This document shows, in pieces, positions 50,828 to 59,391 of a stretch of DNA of 64,000 nt. Under the pieces are notes generated by a model, which saw only the letters and a list, made by a program, of their open reading frames with translations, searched no databases and had not been told where the DNA came from. This DNA comes from SCTD01 sp038256525. GTDB lineage: Bacteria > Actinomycetota > Actinomycetes > Mycobacteriales > SCTD01. The first letter of the stretch is position 1. The number at the start of each line of letters is the position of its first letter. The translations under genes and the position numbers were made by a program. The stretch is taken from contig JBBSKF010000003.1 of assembly GCA_038256525.1 (NCBI GenBank), positions 1 through 64,000 on the forward strand. The letters run 5' to 3'.

Positions 50828-52326
50828 CGATGACCGAGGCTCCCGCGGCCCGGCCGGTCCCGCCGGAGACAGCGCCGCCCGTCGGGCCGGGCCACGGCCG
50901 GAAGCTGGTCGTTGCCGCGATCGTGACAGGCGTGGTCTGGACCGGCATCGTGCTGGCCCGGCTGTTCGTCGGCGGCGCGATCGGCATGGGGGACCAGGGC
51001 GACGGCCGCCGGTTGATGTGTCAGCTCGGCGTCCGCAGCAACGCACCGTTCGACGCGAACCCGTCGGCGTTCCTCTACCCGACCTATGTCCCGCACACCT
51101 GGTACGGCGAGGCGTGCGCCGACTCGGCGGGGGGCATCTACCGTACGTCGGAGATCGCCCTGCTGTCGCTGGCCAAGATTCTGACGCCGGTGCTGGGCCT
51201 GCCTGGGGCGCTGGACCTGCGTGCCCTCGGAGTGATCTTCGCGGTGTTCACCGGTCTGTGCGTGGGTGCACTGGTGTTGGCCCTGCCTGGCGTGCTCCTC
51301 CTGCGGGTCGGCGTTGCGTCGCTGGTCGGACTGCTCGCCGCAGACAGCGCCGTCGCCCAGTACTTCATCTCCCCGTACAGCGAAGCCGCCGGGCTGATCG
51401 CGCTGATCGCCCTCTGTCCGGCGCTGCTGCTGCTGTGGCGACGGGGTCACACCACCTGGCCGACACTGGCGGCCGTCGGCTTCCTGTCGGCGGTGGCGCT
51501 CGGGGCGAAGACGCAGACCGCGGGGCTGCTGCCGGCGCTGCTGGTGGCGATTCTCTGGCTGCCGCACCGCCGCGGTGGGCCCTGGGCCGTGACGCGGATC
51601 CCCGGCCTCACGCTCAGCGCCCTGCTGGTCTGCCTCGTAGCGTATTTCGCGGCAACCAGTCCGGTCGGCCTCGCACAGCAGAACGTCTACGGTCAGGTCT
51701 TCGGGACCATCCTGCCCAACAGCCCGGACCCGGCGGCCGACCTTCGCAGCCTGGGTGCCGACCCGTCGCTCGCCGACGCGTCGGGGACCAGCCCGGAGAG
51801 TCCTGGTGCGGCCTCGCAGCGCCTGGAATACCTGACGTTCCGCGAGGAGGTCACCACCTCCAGCTATGTCCGCTTCTACCTGACGCACCCGGACCGGCTG
51901 GTGTCCCTCGGCGGGATCGGCCTGCAGGGGGTGGCGCGCTGGCGGCAGGACTACCTGGGCAGCTACCTGCCCGACTCGGGTCAGAAGCCGCTGGCCATCG
52001 AGAGCCGCGTCGACGTCTACGGCTCCATGTTCCGGGACGCCTTCTCGCTGGTGATCGTCCTGTTCTGGCTGGGCCTGCTCTACGTCGGTGTCCGCACTGC
52101 CCGTGACCGTCGGCTCTCGACGCCGGAGCAGAACCTCGGCCGGTTGTCGGTCTTCCTCGCCGCCGGGTCGCTGTCCCAGTTCTGGACGGTGCTGATCTTC
52201 AACGGCTTCCCCGACCTGTTCAAGCAATTGATCTTCACGAACCTCTTGCTGGCCCTTGGCGTGCCGGTGATGGTGGCCTGCGTCGCTGTACGCAGCAGGG
52301 CTTTCCGGCAGCGGTCTAGGGCGTGA
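50824..52326 (+). CDS. Polytopic membrane protein, GT-C-like
   Basis: 500 residues, ATG at 50824. About eleven hydrophobic helices, starting with KLVVAAIVTGVVWTGIVLARL; the first outer loop has acidic and Cys residues (GMGDQGDGRRLMCQLG) as in GT-C sugar transferases, and a second large loop lies at about 280-370. No catalytic motif can be fixed. Third gene of the coiled-coil/Septum_form operon. It could transfer a lipid-linked sugar or be a transporter. Convergent with the next small gene (11-bp overlap). Confidence 0.72.
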   Translation: MTMTEAPAARPVPPETAPPVGPGHGRKLVVAAIVTGVVWTGIVLARLFVGGAIGMGDQGDGRRLMCQLGVRSNAPFDANPSAFLYPTYVPHTWYGEACADSAGGIYRTSEIALLSLAKILTPVLGLPGALDLRALGVIFAVFTGLCVGALVLALPGVLLLRVGVASLVGLLAADSAVAQYFISPYSEAAGLIALIALCPALLLLWRRGHTTWPTLAAVGFLSAVALGAKTQTAGLLPALLVAILWLPHRRGGPWAVTRIPGLTLSALLVCLVAYFAATSPVGLAQQNVYGQVFGTILPNSPDPAADLRSLGADPSLADASGTSPESPGAASQRLEYLTFREEVTTSSYVRFYLTHPDRLVSLGGIGLQGVARWRQDYLGSYLPDSGQKPLAIESRVDVYGSMFRDAFSLVIVLFWLGLLYVGVRTARDRRLSTPEQNLGRLSVFLAAGSLSQFWTVLIFNGFPDLFKQLIFTNLLLALGVPVMVACVAVRSRAFRQRSRA

Positions 52327-52594
52327 GCTTGTGCTGGCGGCAGAAGTCGACAGCCGCCCTCGCCACGACCGAAGCCGGGGTGGCACCGGCGTCGCGGTGA
52401 TCTGCCAGCAGCCGCCGGGCGACCTCCGGCGCGTCCAGGCTGCCGATCTCGCGCAGGTGCTCCCAGGCATACAACGCGAGTTCGCGGGCGGTCTCCTCCG
52501 GCAGGCCCGGGTCGCTCGCCCGGGCCTGGGCCGCAACCGTCTCCGCGTCATAGCCCCCGCTGCCGGCCTGCCCGGAACCACCGATCATGCTCAC
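52316..52594 (-). CDS. Small hypothetical protein, leaderless
   Basis: 92 residues from the GTG at 52594, 7 nt behind TAGCGT on the minus strand; an ATG lies two codons later. Gly-rich start (GGSGQAGSGGYDAETV), then a helical domain with YAWEHLREIGSLDAPEVARRLL and DFCRQHKLTP. No family recognised. It shares a compact divergent promoter with the four-helix membrane protein next door. Confidence 0.68.
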   Translation of the reverse strand: MSMIGGSGQAGSGGYDAETVAAQARASDPGLPEETARELALYAWEHLREIGSLDAPEVARRLLADHRDAGATPASVVARAAVDFCRQHKLTP

Positions 52595-52601
52595 GGGTAT
52601 G

Positions 52602-52644
52602 ACGCTAGGCGGTGGACGGCCCAGCCTCGACGCAGGGGTAGCGT
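52602..52644. promoter_or_regulatory. Divergent pair of leaderless promoters
   Basis: TAGCGT on the minus strand (52607-52602) lies 7 nt from GTG 52594; TAGCGT on the plus strand (52639-52644) lies 8 nt from GTG 52653. Both hexamers are identical, 31 bp apart, so the two polymerases would compete for the same site. Confidence 0.55.
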
Positions 52645-52652
52645 CTGGAGCT

Positions 52653-53090
52653 GTGAGCCAGGTCCCGCCGGACGGTGAGAAGCTGCCCCTGCACGCGGCA
52701 GCGGTGGCAGATCGCCGCGGACTGACAGCGACGGGCGCTGTCGCGACGGCTCTGCTGCTCGGCCTGGCCGGCGGCACGTTCGACGTCGTGACCGGCCCGG
52801 GTCTGCGCGCAGTCTTCGCGGTCGCCTTCGTCGTGGGCTGCGCGCTCGCTGCACTGCTGGTGCACCGGGAAGACTTGGTCGCTGCGGTCGTGATGCCGCC
52901 GCTGGTCTACGTGGTCCTGGCCTTCTTCGGGGCCGCCGTGGAGCGCCGAGCGGGCGCCGGCTCGTTCCTCACCCAGCAGGCGATCGAGATGGCCGGCTCA
53001 CTCCTGCTCGGGGCTCCCGTCCTGCTGACCGCAACCGGCGTGGCCCTGGTCATCGCCCTCGTCCGGGCGGTGTCAGGCCGGCGGAGCTGA
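52653..53090 (+). CDS. Four-helix membrane protein (possibly DUF6542)
   Basis: 145 residues, leaderless GTG at 52653 (TAGCGT, 8-nt gap). Helices at about 27-45, 50-70, 74-95 and 115-140 (for example FAVAFVVGCALAALLVH and MPPLVYVVLAFFGAAVE). Location beside ispH and xseAB agrees with the small actinobacterial membrane family DUF6542; the assignment is by context. Convergent with ispH, 9 bp apart. Confidence 0.7.
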   Translation: MSQVPPDGEKLPLHAAAVADRRGLTATGAVATALLLGLAGGTFDVVTGPGLRAVFAVAFVVGCALAALLVHREDLVAAVVMPPLVYVVLAFFGAAVERRAGAGSFLTQQAIEMAGSLLLGAPVLLTATGVALVIALVRAVSGRRS

Positions 53091-53099
53091 GCAAGCAGG

Positions 53100-54095
53100 T
53101 CAGGACACCGAGATCCCGCGCACACGCAGATCGCGGCGCAACTCCGGCGGTAGTGCGAACTGCAGGCTCTCGCGCGCCGACTCGACCTCGACGACGTCGT
53201 CGAAGCCACGCGCGGCGAGCCACTCCATCACCGAATCGACAAGTGACTCGGGCACCGAGGCGCCGCTGGTCAGGCCCACCGTCGACACGCCGTCGAGCCA
53301 CGCCTCCTCGATCTCGGAGGCATCGTCGACGAGGTGGGACGCGCCGGCTCCAGCCTCCAACGCGACCTCGACCAGGCGCACGGAGTTGGAGGAGTTGCGG
53401 GACCCGACGACGAGCACCAGATCCGCACCTACTGCGATCTCCTTGACGGCGATCTGGCGGTTCGACGTGGCGTAGCAGATGTCGGCCGAGGGCGGCCCCT
53501 GCAGCAACGGGAAGCGCTGGCGAAGCGCATCGACCGTGAGGTTGGTCTCGTCCACCGACAAGGTCGTCTGCGACAGGTAGGCGACCTTCGCCGGGTCGCG
53601 GACCTGCACCTGAGCGGCCTCCTCGACGCCGTCGACGAGGTGCATGTGCTCCGGCGCCTGACCGGTGGTGCCGACCACCTCCTCATGCCCCTCGTGACCG
53701 ATCAGCACGATGTCGAGGTCGTCGGCCGCGAAACGCTTGGCCTCCAGGTGCACCTTCGTGACGAGCGGGCAGGTGGCGTCGATCGTCTTGAGGGTGCGCG
53801 CCTTCGCCTCGGCATGCACCGTCGGAGCGACGCCGTGGGCCGAGAAGACCACCGTGGCACCCTCCGGCACCTGCTCGGTCTCCTCGACGAACACGGCGCC
53901 CTGCGCCTCCAGTGTGCGCACCACGTGAGCGTTGTGCACGATCTGCTTCCGCACGTAGACCGGCGGACCGTACGCCTCGAGCGCCTTCTCGACGGTGAGC
54001 ACCGCACGGTCCACGCCCGCGCAGTAGCCGCGCGGTTTGGCCACCAGCACCCGCCGTCGGCTCCCGCCGGACGGGGCTTGCGCGGGCGTCATCAC
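53100..54095 (-). CDS. ispH: 4-hydroxy-3-methylbut-2-enyl diphosphate reductase
   Basis: 331 residues from the GTG at 54095 (TAGGCT, 7-nt gap, leaderless), followed at once by ATG 54092. The three [4Fe-4S] Cys are in PRGYCAGVDRAV, DATCPLVTKVH and DICYATSNRQIAV; ligand-binding GHEGHEEVVGTTGQ and SRNSSNSVRL are intact. Last step of the MEP pathway, giving IPP and DMAPP. It lies beside the lipid-droplet gene and xseAB as in mycobacteria. Confidence 0.95.
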   Translation of the reverse strand: MMTPAQAPSGGSRRRVLVAKPRGYCAGVDRAVLTVEKALEAYGPPVYVRKQIVHNAHVVRTLEAQGAVFVEETEQVPEGATVVFSAHGVAPTVHAEAKARTLKTIDATCPLVTKVHLEAKRFAADDLDIVLIGHEGHEEVVGTTGQAPEHMHLVDGVEEAAQVQVRDPAKVAYLSQTTLSVDETNLTVDALRQRFPLLQGPPSADICYATSNRQIAVKEIAVGADLVLVVGSRNSSNSVRLVEVALEAGAGASHLVDDASEIEEAWLDGVSTVGLTSGASVPESLVDSVMEWLAARGFDDVVEVESARESLQFALPPELRRDLRVRGISVS

Positions 54096-54203
54096 GGGAA
54101 CCAGCCTACGTCCTGCCACGGCGTGTGGAGCCGAACGGGTTCGGGCACGCTGAGGGTCGGGTGACGATGTCACCTGCAACCCTGCCGTTGGAGGCCTTGC
54201 GAC

Positions 54204-54935
54204 ATGCCCACATCCCTACCGACACCTGTCGTCGCTGCCCTGGGCGTCGTCCCGACACTCCTGGATGGCGTACGCCGCCTGCCGGGCAAGGCGGTCCAGC
54301 TGCCCATCCTCGCCGTCAGCTCGGCGCTGACCGGGCTCGATTCGGCCCGACGGGAATACGTCGTGCTGGCCGAGCGCGGTGAGCGGCTGCTGTCCCGGAT
54401 GCGTGGGACGTCGCAGAACGGCCTCGCCCATGATCCGGTCGCGCCGACAGCGGTGACGCCCGTCGACGAGCGGCCCAAAGGGGTTCCGACGCCGAAGGCC
54501 CCGTCAACGGCGACGCGGGTCGACAGCACCCGGATCGACAGCGCCGCTGCGCCCGACGTCGTGCAGACCGTCGAGCAGGTGTCAGCGGTGGTCGGTGGAC
54601 CGGTCCTCGCCCACGAGGATCTGCCACTACCGGACTACGACCACCTGACGCTTGGCTCCTTGCGGGGGCGCATGCGCAGCCTGGACCTGCCGCAGCTGGT
54701 CGCTGTGCGGGCCTACGAGAAGGCCCACGCCGACCGCCTGCCGATCGTCACGATGCTCGACAACCGCATCGCCAAGCTGGCGAGCGACCCGACCGCTGCG
54801 CTCAGTCCCGGCGGTGCCGACCCGACCATCCCCGGGCCCGCGGACAGCGGGTCCAAGGTCAGCCCGGTCACCGCGGCACCGACGCAGCCGACCGCCTCAC
54901 GCGGCGGCCTCGGCGACCAGAACCGGCTGCGCTGA
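54204..54935 (+). CDS. Lipid-droplet-associated-type protein (xseA neighbour)
   Basis: 243 residues, ATG at 54204 behind TTGGAGG. The N-terminal part is hydrophobic and amphipathic (VVAALGVVPTLLDGVRRLPGKAVQLPILAVSSALTGLDSARREY, in pieces), the middle is Pro/Thr-rich, and the conserved C-terminal block reads LGSLRGRMRSLDLPQLVAVRAYE and LPIVTMLDNRIAKL. This matches the actinobacterial family found between ispH and xseA (Rv1109c-like), members of which associate with lipid droplets. It ends 6 bp before xseA, so probably one operon. Confidence 0.78.
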   Translation: MPTSLPTPVVAALGVVPTLLDGVRRLPGKAVQLPILAVSSALTGLDSARREYVVLAERGERLLSRMRGTSQNGLAHDPVAPTAVTPVDERPKGVPTPKAPSTATRVDSTRIDSAAAPDVVQTVEQVSAVVGGPVLAHEDLPLPDYDHLTLGSLRGRMRSLDLPQLVAVRAYEKAHADRLPIVTMLDNRIAKLASDPTAALSPGGADPTIPGPADSGSKVSPVTAAPTQPTASRGGLGDQNRLR

Positions 54936-54941
54936 GCGGCA

Positions 54942-56141
54942 ATGGGCCTCGCCAACAGCGCGGAGCAGCCGCTGCCCGTACGCACCGTCGCGCGCTCGAT
55001 CTCGGAGTGGGTCGGCAGGCTCGGCCGGGTCTGGGTCGAAGGGCAGATCACCCAGGTGTCGCGTCGCCCTGGCACGGTCTACCTGACGCTGCGCGACCCG
55101 GTGGCCGACATGAGCTTGTCCGTGACCTGCTCACGGCAGGTGTGCGACGCCGTGGTCCCACCGCTTGACGAGGGCGCCCGGGTCGTCATCCACGCCAAGC
55201 CCGACTTCTATGCCGGGCGGGGCACGCTGAGCCTTGCCGCCCTCGAGATCCGGCCCGTCGGCGTCGGGGAGCTGCTCGCCCGCCTGGAGCGTCTCAAGGT
55301 GCTGCTCGGCGCCGAGGGGCTGTTCGCCTCGGACCGCAAGCAGCCGCTGCCCTTCCTCCCCCGGCGGGTGGGGTTGATCACCGGCCGGGCCGGCGCGGCC
55401 GAGCGGGACGTTCTCGAGAACGCCCGCCGTCGTTGGCCCGCCGTCGATTTCGCTGTACGCGAGGTGGCTGTGCAAGGTCACCTCGCCGCGGCACAGGTCA
55501 CCGCTGCACTGCGGGAGCTCGATCGCGAGCCGAGCGTGGACGTCATCGTCATCGCCCGCGGCGGCGGCAGTGTGGAGGACCTGCTGCCGTTCAGCGACGA
55601 GGGACTGTGCCGCGCCGTCGCCGCCTGCCGCACACCGGTGGTCAGTGCCATCGGGCACGAGCCGGACAGCCCCCTGCTCGACTTCGTCGCCGATGTGCGG
55701 TGCTCCACGCCCACCGATGCGGGCAAGCGGGTCGTGCCCGATGTGCGGGAGGAGGGTGTGCGGGTTCGTCAGCTGCGCGACCGGGGCCGCCGGGTCGCCG
55801 TGGGCAGTCTCGAGCGCGAGCGGTCCAGGCTCGAAGCGGTCCGCAGCCGGCCGGCGCTGGCGGACCCGTCGACCCTGGTCTCGACCCGGCGCGACGAGGT
55901 GGGCACCGATCACGAGCGGGCCCGGCGCTGCATCGCCGGGCGCCTGTCGGCCGCCCAGCACGACCTCGACCATGTGCTGGCCAGAGTCCTTGCGCTCAGT
56001 CCGCAGGCCACGCTCGATCGCGGCTACGCCGTGGTGCAGGACGAGGACGGCGCGGTGGTACGGAAGGCCGATGCTGTGCCGCCTGGCGCGGACCTCTCGG
56101 TGCGGCTCGCTGTCGGCACCCTGCTGGTCACGGCCGACTGA
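54942..56141 (+). CDS. xseA: Exodeoxyribonuclease VII large subunit
   Basis: 399 residues, ATG at 54942. N-terminal OB-fold (VWVEGQITQVSRRPGTVYLTLRD), then the nuclease core with VGLITGRAGAAERDVLENARRR, VIVIARGGGSVEDLLPF and GHEPDSPLLDFVADVRCSTPTDAGKRVVPD. The C-terminal region ends QATLDRGYAVV. It cuts single-stranded DNA from both ends to oligonucleotides together with XseB, encoded 17 bp on. Confidence 0.94.
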   Translation: MGLANSAEQPLPVRTVARSISEWVGRLGRVWVEGQITQVSRRPGTVYLTLRDPVADMSLSVTCSRQVCDAVVPPLDEGARVVIHAKPDFYAGRGTLSLAALEIRPVGVGELLARLERLKVLLGAEGLFASDRKQPLPFLPRRVGLITGRAGAAERDVLENARRRWPAVDFAVREVAVQGHLAAAQVTAALRELDREPSVDVIVIARGGGSVEDLLPFSDEGLCRAVAACRTPVVSAIGHEPDSPLLDFVADVRCSTPTDAGKRVVPDVREEGVRVRQLRDRGRRVAVGSLERERSRLEAVRSRPALADPSTLVSTRRDEVGTDHERARRCIAGRLSAAQHDLDHVLARVLALSPQATLDRGYAVVQDEDGAVVRKADAVPPGADLSVRLAVGTLLVTAD

Positions 56142-56158
56142 GGCCGTAGGTTGCCTCC

Positions 56159-56395
56159 GTGACCGAGTCCTCCAGCCTCACCTACGAGCAGGCCCGTGAC
56201 GAGCTGACCGACGTGGTGCGGCGGCTCGAACAGGGCGGGGCGACCCTGGAGCAGTCGCTCGTGCTGTGGGAGCGCGGCGAGGAACTGGCCCGGATCTGTC
56301 AGGCCTTCCTGGACGGCGCGAAAGCGCGGCTCGACGCGGCCCTTTCAGCCGGCGTCCTGTCCACCGGCGCGGAGCGACCGGACGAGCACGCGTAG
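56159..56395 (+). CDS. xseB: Exodeoxyribonuclease VII small subunit
   Basis: 78 residues, GTG at 56159. TAGGTT lies 6 nt upstream, so it may also be made from a leaderless transcript inside the xseA operon. Helical hairpin with YEQARDELTDVVRRLEQGGATLEQSLVLWERGEELARICQ (in pieces), the XseB signature. The last 51 bp overlap the convergent DUF4245 gene. Confidence 0.93.
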   Translation: MTESSSLTYEQARDELTDVVRRLEQGGATLEQSLVLWERGEELARICQAFLDGAKARLDAALSAGVLSTGAERPDEHA

Positions 56396-56908
56396 CTCCT
56401 CCAGTGAGGCCGTGCCTCGGGTGGTGCCCAGCACGACGGTCACCGCGCCGAACGCCCTCGTCAACGACAGCGAGCCGTCGGCGTCGCGGTACTGCTCCCA
56501 GACGTCCCCGTCCACGTCCACCGGCTCGAGCTGTCGGCCGTCACCGGTGATCGTCGGCAGGAAGACCGCGGCCGGCTCGGTGGAGGCGGCGTACTCGGCG
56601 TACTGCTCGGCGGTCGTGACGTAGCCGATGCGCAAGGCGCGCGGGTCAGCGGTGCGGCTCGACGAGGTGGCCCGCCACTGCTTCGGCACGACCGACGGCA
56701 CCGGTGCGCCAGGTTCGTCTGTCGTGAAGGCCGTGATGTCCGCGGCCGGGTCGACCGGGCGCAGCACCTGCTCGTCGCTGCTCGGCGGTTGCGCGAAATA
56801 CCACACGGCGACGACGACGAGCAGCACCAGGCTGAGCGAGCGCACCATGTCACCGGCGCCCTCGCGCCCGCGCTTCTTCGGCCCTGCCCGCTCCGTCTGC
56901 TCCGTCAC
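56345..56908 (-). CDS. DUF4245 membrane protein
   Basis: 187 residues from the GTG at 56908. A basic cytoplasmic start, one helix (SLSLVLLVVVAVWYFAQ, about 24-41) and an extracytoplasmic domain with WRATSSSRTADPRALRIGYVT, YAEYAASTEPAAVF and GDVWEQYRDADGSLSLTRAFG, the DUF4245 pattern. It is found next to xseB or glpX across actinobacteria. Function unknown. Its 3' end overlaps xseB by 51 bp on the other strand. Confidence 0.85.
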   Translation of the reverse strand: MTEQTERAGPKKRGREGAGDMVRSLSLVLLVVVAVWYFAQPPSSDEQVLRPVDPAADITAFTTDEPGAPVPSVVPKQWRATSSSRTADPRALRIGYVTTAEQYAEYAASTEPAAVFLPTITGDGRQLEPVDVDGDVWEQYRDADGSLSLTRAFGAVTVVLGTTRGTASLEELRVLVRSLRAGGQDAG

Positions 56909-56963
56909 CCTGACATTCGCCCCCGGAACCTTCGACACTGGGCCATTGTCGCCCAGGATGCCG

Positions 56964-58118
56964 CTAACGACCCGCCAGGACCTCACTCATGGCGTCGAGG
57001 ACGCCGAGCGCCTCGTCCAGGGTGTTGTAGAAGTGCGGTGCGACCCGGATGCCGACACCCGGGCGATGGTCGACGACCGTCCCCCGTACGACGAGGGCGT
57101 CGTGCACCCGCTCCGCATCTCCGGGGTCGATCGTCACGTGACCGCCCCGATGGTGCGGGTCGTGCGGGGAGCGGACCGTGAACCCGCGTTCAAGCGCGGC
57201 TTCCAGCAGCGGCTGCGTCAGGGACAGTGACCGCTCGCGAACACGCTGCATCCCGATGTCCGCGAGCGCGGCGTAGGCCGGTTCGGCGGCGTAGGCGGCG
57301 CAGACCCCGGGTGTTCCCCCTGCGAAGCGACGGACGCCTGGTGCATAGGCATTCTCGGGATCGAAGGCGAACGGAGCGAGCTGCCCGAACCAGCCGGCGG
57401 TGACCGGCTCGAGCAGCTCGCTGACGTGCGGTGCGGCGTACATCCAACCGTTGCCCGGGCCACCGGACAGGTACTTCACCGATCCACCCAGATAGAGGTC
57501 GACGTCGAGGGCGACCACGTCGACGGCCAGGGTGCCCGCCGCCTGGTAGCCGTCGACGGCAACCAGAGCCCCGACGGCATGGGCTTTCTCGACGATCGGC
57601 GCGAGGTCGACGACGGTCGCGGTGCGGAACAGCACATGACTGCACTCGACCAGCAGCGTGCGCTCGTCGATGGCGTCCACCAGCTGCTGGATGTCGAAGC
57701 CGAGCCCGTCGGCCTGCGCCGCGATCACCACCGCCTCGCCACCGAGCCGTCCGATCTGCGACCAGGTGTGCAGGCTGCCCGGCCATTCGAGGGCACTGGT
57801 GACCACGCGGTTCCGCGTGCCGCGCCAGGAAAGACTCGCGACCAGGTCACCGAGCAGGTCCGCGACGTTCTGCCGCAGGACCGTCGTGCCGGGCGGGGCA
57901 CCGACGAGTGAGCCGACGAGGTCGGCCACCCGCTCCACCTCCGGTACCCACCGCTCCCACGCCACCACGCCGTGCTCGGCCCACGACGTGGTGAACTCGG
58001 CGAGCCGCTCGGGTGTCCGCCGATGCATGGCGCCAAGGGTGTGACTGGCCAGGTAGGTCTTTCGCGACAGGATCGGGTAGTCGTCGCGGCGCCCCAGCAG
58101 ATCCTCATGGGCGCTCAC
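56964..58118 (-). CDS. Class V aminotransferase-fold PLP enzyme (kynureninase-like)
   Basis: 384 residues, GTG at 58118 overlapping the TetR stop. PLP-binding Asp in VAVDGYQAAG and the Schiff-base Lys in LYLGGSVKYLSGGPGNGWMY; the ending FYNTLDEALGVLDAM is typical of the fold. Among class V enzymes, kynureninase and isopenicillin-N-epimerase-like desulfurases are the nearest in appearance; no tryptophan-pathway neighbour is seen, so the substrate stays open. Third gene of a flavin reductase-TetR-PLP enzyme operon. Confidence 0.83.
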   Translation of the reverse strand: MSAHEDLLGRRDDYPILSRKTYLASHTLGAMHRRTPERLAEFTTSWAEHGVVAWERWVPEVERVADLVGSLVGAPPGTTVLRQNVADLLGDLVASLSWRGTRNRVVTSALEWPGSLHTWSQIGRLGGEAVVIAAQADGLGFDIQQLVDAIDERTLLVECSHVLFRTATVVDLAPIVEKAHAVGALVAVDGYQAAGTLAVDVVALDVDLYLGGSVKYLSGGPGNGWMYAAPHVSELLEPVTAGWFGQLAPFAFDPENAYAPGVRRFAGGTPGVCAAYAAEPAYAALADIGMQRVRERSLSLTQPLLEAALERGFTVRSPHDPHHRGGHVTIDPGDAERVHDALVVRGTVVDHRPGVGIRVAPHFYNTLDEALGVLDAMSEVLAGR

Positions 58119-58717
58119 GGGCCACCGGCGATCCGGCCGATGAGATCGAGCACGTCGCCAGCCAGCTTGGTCGCCGCCGGCTCGCTCTCGCAGACCGCGA
58201 CCTCATGACCCGCCTCGCTGATCACCGTCGTGAGGACCAGCACCAAGGCGTCGCCCCAGGGCTCGCCCGCATCGTCGGGGCCGTGCCGCAGAAGCGTGGC
58301 GTTGCGCCTGGTCCACTCCCGGTAACGGCGGCGAGCCACCAGCTCGAAGCCAGGTGGCCCACCGCCGGCCAGGAACAGCCGGGCGAGGTCGCGCTCGGCC
58401 CAGCAGCCGTCCAGATAGGCCCGGCCACCCGCCACGAACAGGGCGACCGGCTCGCTCTCGCCCTCGGCGCGCGAGTGCCGGACCGCTGCGGCTGCGCGCG
58501 ACTCCTGCCGTTGCTGGTAGTCCTCGAACAGGGCCAGGTAGAGCTCGGCCTTGCCGCCGAAGTGGTGATAGAGGCTGCCGACGCTGGCCCCGGCGCCCCC
58601 GACGACCTCGGCGATCGAGGCCTCGGCGAAGCCGGAGGCGGTGAACACCGAACGCGCCGAGCTCAGCAGGGCCGCCCGGGTCGTGGCAGCCCTGGACCCG
58701 ATGCGGGGTTCGGTCAC
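58115..58717 (-). CDS. TetR-family transcriptional regulator
   Basis: 200 residues, GTG at 58717 overlapping the flavin-reductase stop. The N-terminal helix-turn-helix reads ALLSSARSVFTASGFAEASI and VGGAGASVGSLYHHFGGKAELY; the C-terminal ligand domain is helical (LFLAGGGPPGFELVARRRYREW). It overlaps both neighbours by 4 nt, so it is produced with the enzymes it presumably controls. Confidence 0.88.
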   Translation of the reverse strand: MTEPRIGSRAATTRAALLSSARSVFTASGFAEASIAEVVGGAGASVGSLYHHFGGKAELYLALFEDYQQRQESRAAAAVRHSRAEGESEPVALFVAGGRAYLDGCWAERDLARLFLAGGGPPGFELVARRRYREWTRRNATLLRHGPDDAGEPWGDALVLVLTTVISEAGHEVAVCESEPAATKLAGDVLDLIGRIAGGP

Positions 58718-59319
58718 GGCCCGTCAGTGGCGAACGGGACCCGGCGTCGCTCACTGATCTGACCGATGGTGCTCCACTGGTTGCCGCCGAGCCGGGCGAG
58801 CGGCCGGAGCAGGTCGATGGCCGGCGAATCCCTGCGCAGCACGCGCAGATCGACGGCCACCCAGACCACCTGCCCGAACACCACCGTGGAGCCTCCCCCG
58901 AAGTCGACGGTGTCGAGCAGCCGACACTCGACCGCGGCAGGTGACTCGGCCACCCGGCAGGGCCCCACTCGCGAGCTCGGCTCGCGGGTGAGCCCGACGG
59001 CGTCGTACTCACTGATGTCCGGTGGGTAGTCGGTGGCCGTTCGGTTGACCTTCTCGACGAGCTCCTCGGGACACAGGTTCACGACGAACTCCCCGGTCGC
59101 GACCGCGTTCCGCAGCGAGTCCTTCGACCCCACGGAGGTGAACTGCACCACCGGCGGCGTGACGGAGGAGATGGTGAAGTAGGAATGCGGGGCAAGGTTG
59201 TCGACGCCGTCCGCCGAACGGGTCGACACCCAGGCGATCGGCCGGGGCACCACGATGGCGTTCAGCAGCTGGTACATGTCCGCACCGAGAGCAGCAGGGT
59301 CGAAGTCGCGGCGTGGCAC
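58714..59319 (-). CDS. Flavin-reductase-like (split-barrel FMN) protein
   Basis: 201 residues, GTG at 59319. FMN-binding split barrel: AIVVPRPIAWVSTRSADGVDNLAPHSYFTISS, VVQFTSVGSKDSLRN and GEFVVNLCPEELVEKVN, then STVVFGQVVWVAVD. The family includes flavin reductases that feed monooxygenases and some esterase-like proteins. First gene of the operon; 72 bp from the divergent glpX. Confidence 0.86.
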   Translation of the reverse strand: MPRRDFDPAALGADMYQLLNAIVVPRPIAWVSTRSADGVDNLAPHSYFTISSVTPPVVQFTSVGSKDSLRNAVATGEFVVNLCPEELVEKVNRTATDYPPDISEYDAVGLTREPSSRVGPCRVAESPAAVECRLLDTVDFGGGSTVVFGQVVWVAVDLRVLRRDSPAIDLLRPLARLGGNQWSTIGQISERRRVPFATDGP

Positions 59320-59378
59320 CGGACCACCTTAGGCAGCCGCAGCGACCACGCGCCGAGTCGATCGGCATCGGCACCCAC

Positions 59379-59384
59379 TAGGGT
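59379..59384 (+). promoter_or_regulatory. -10 element of glpX (leaderless)
   Basis: TAGGGT ends 7 nt before the glpX ATG, with no Shine-Dalgarno in between (GCGCACC). One of the clearest leaderless starts in the window. Confidence 0.6.
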
Positions 59385-59391
59385 GCGCACC

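Noticed and set aside
50776..52581. 601-codon minus-strand frame opposite the polytopic membrane protein
   Set aside because: No hydrophobic or family pattern; the plus strand has eleven good helices and an ATGA overlap.
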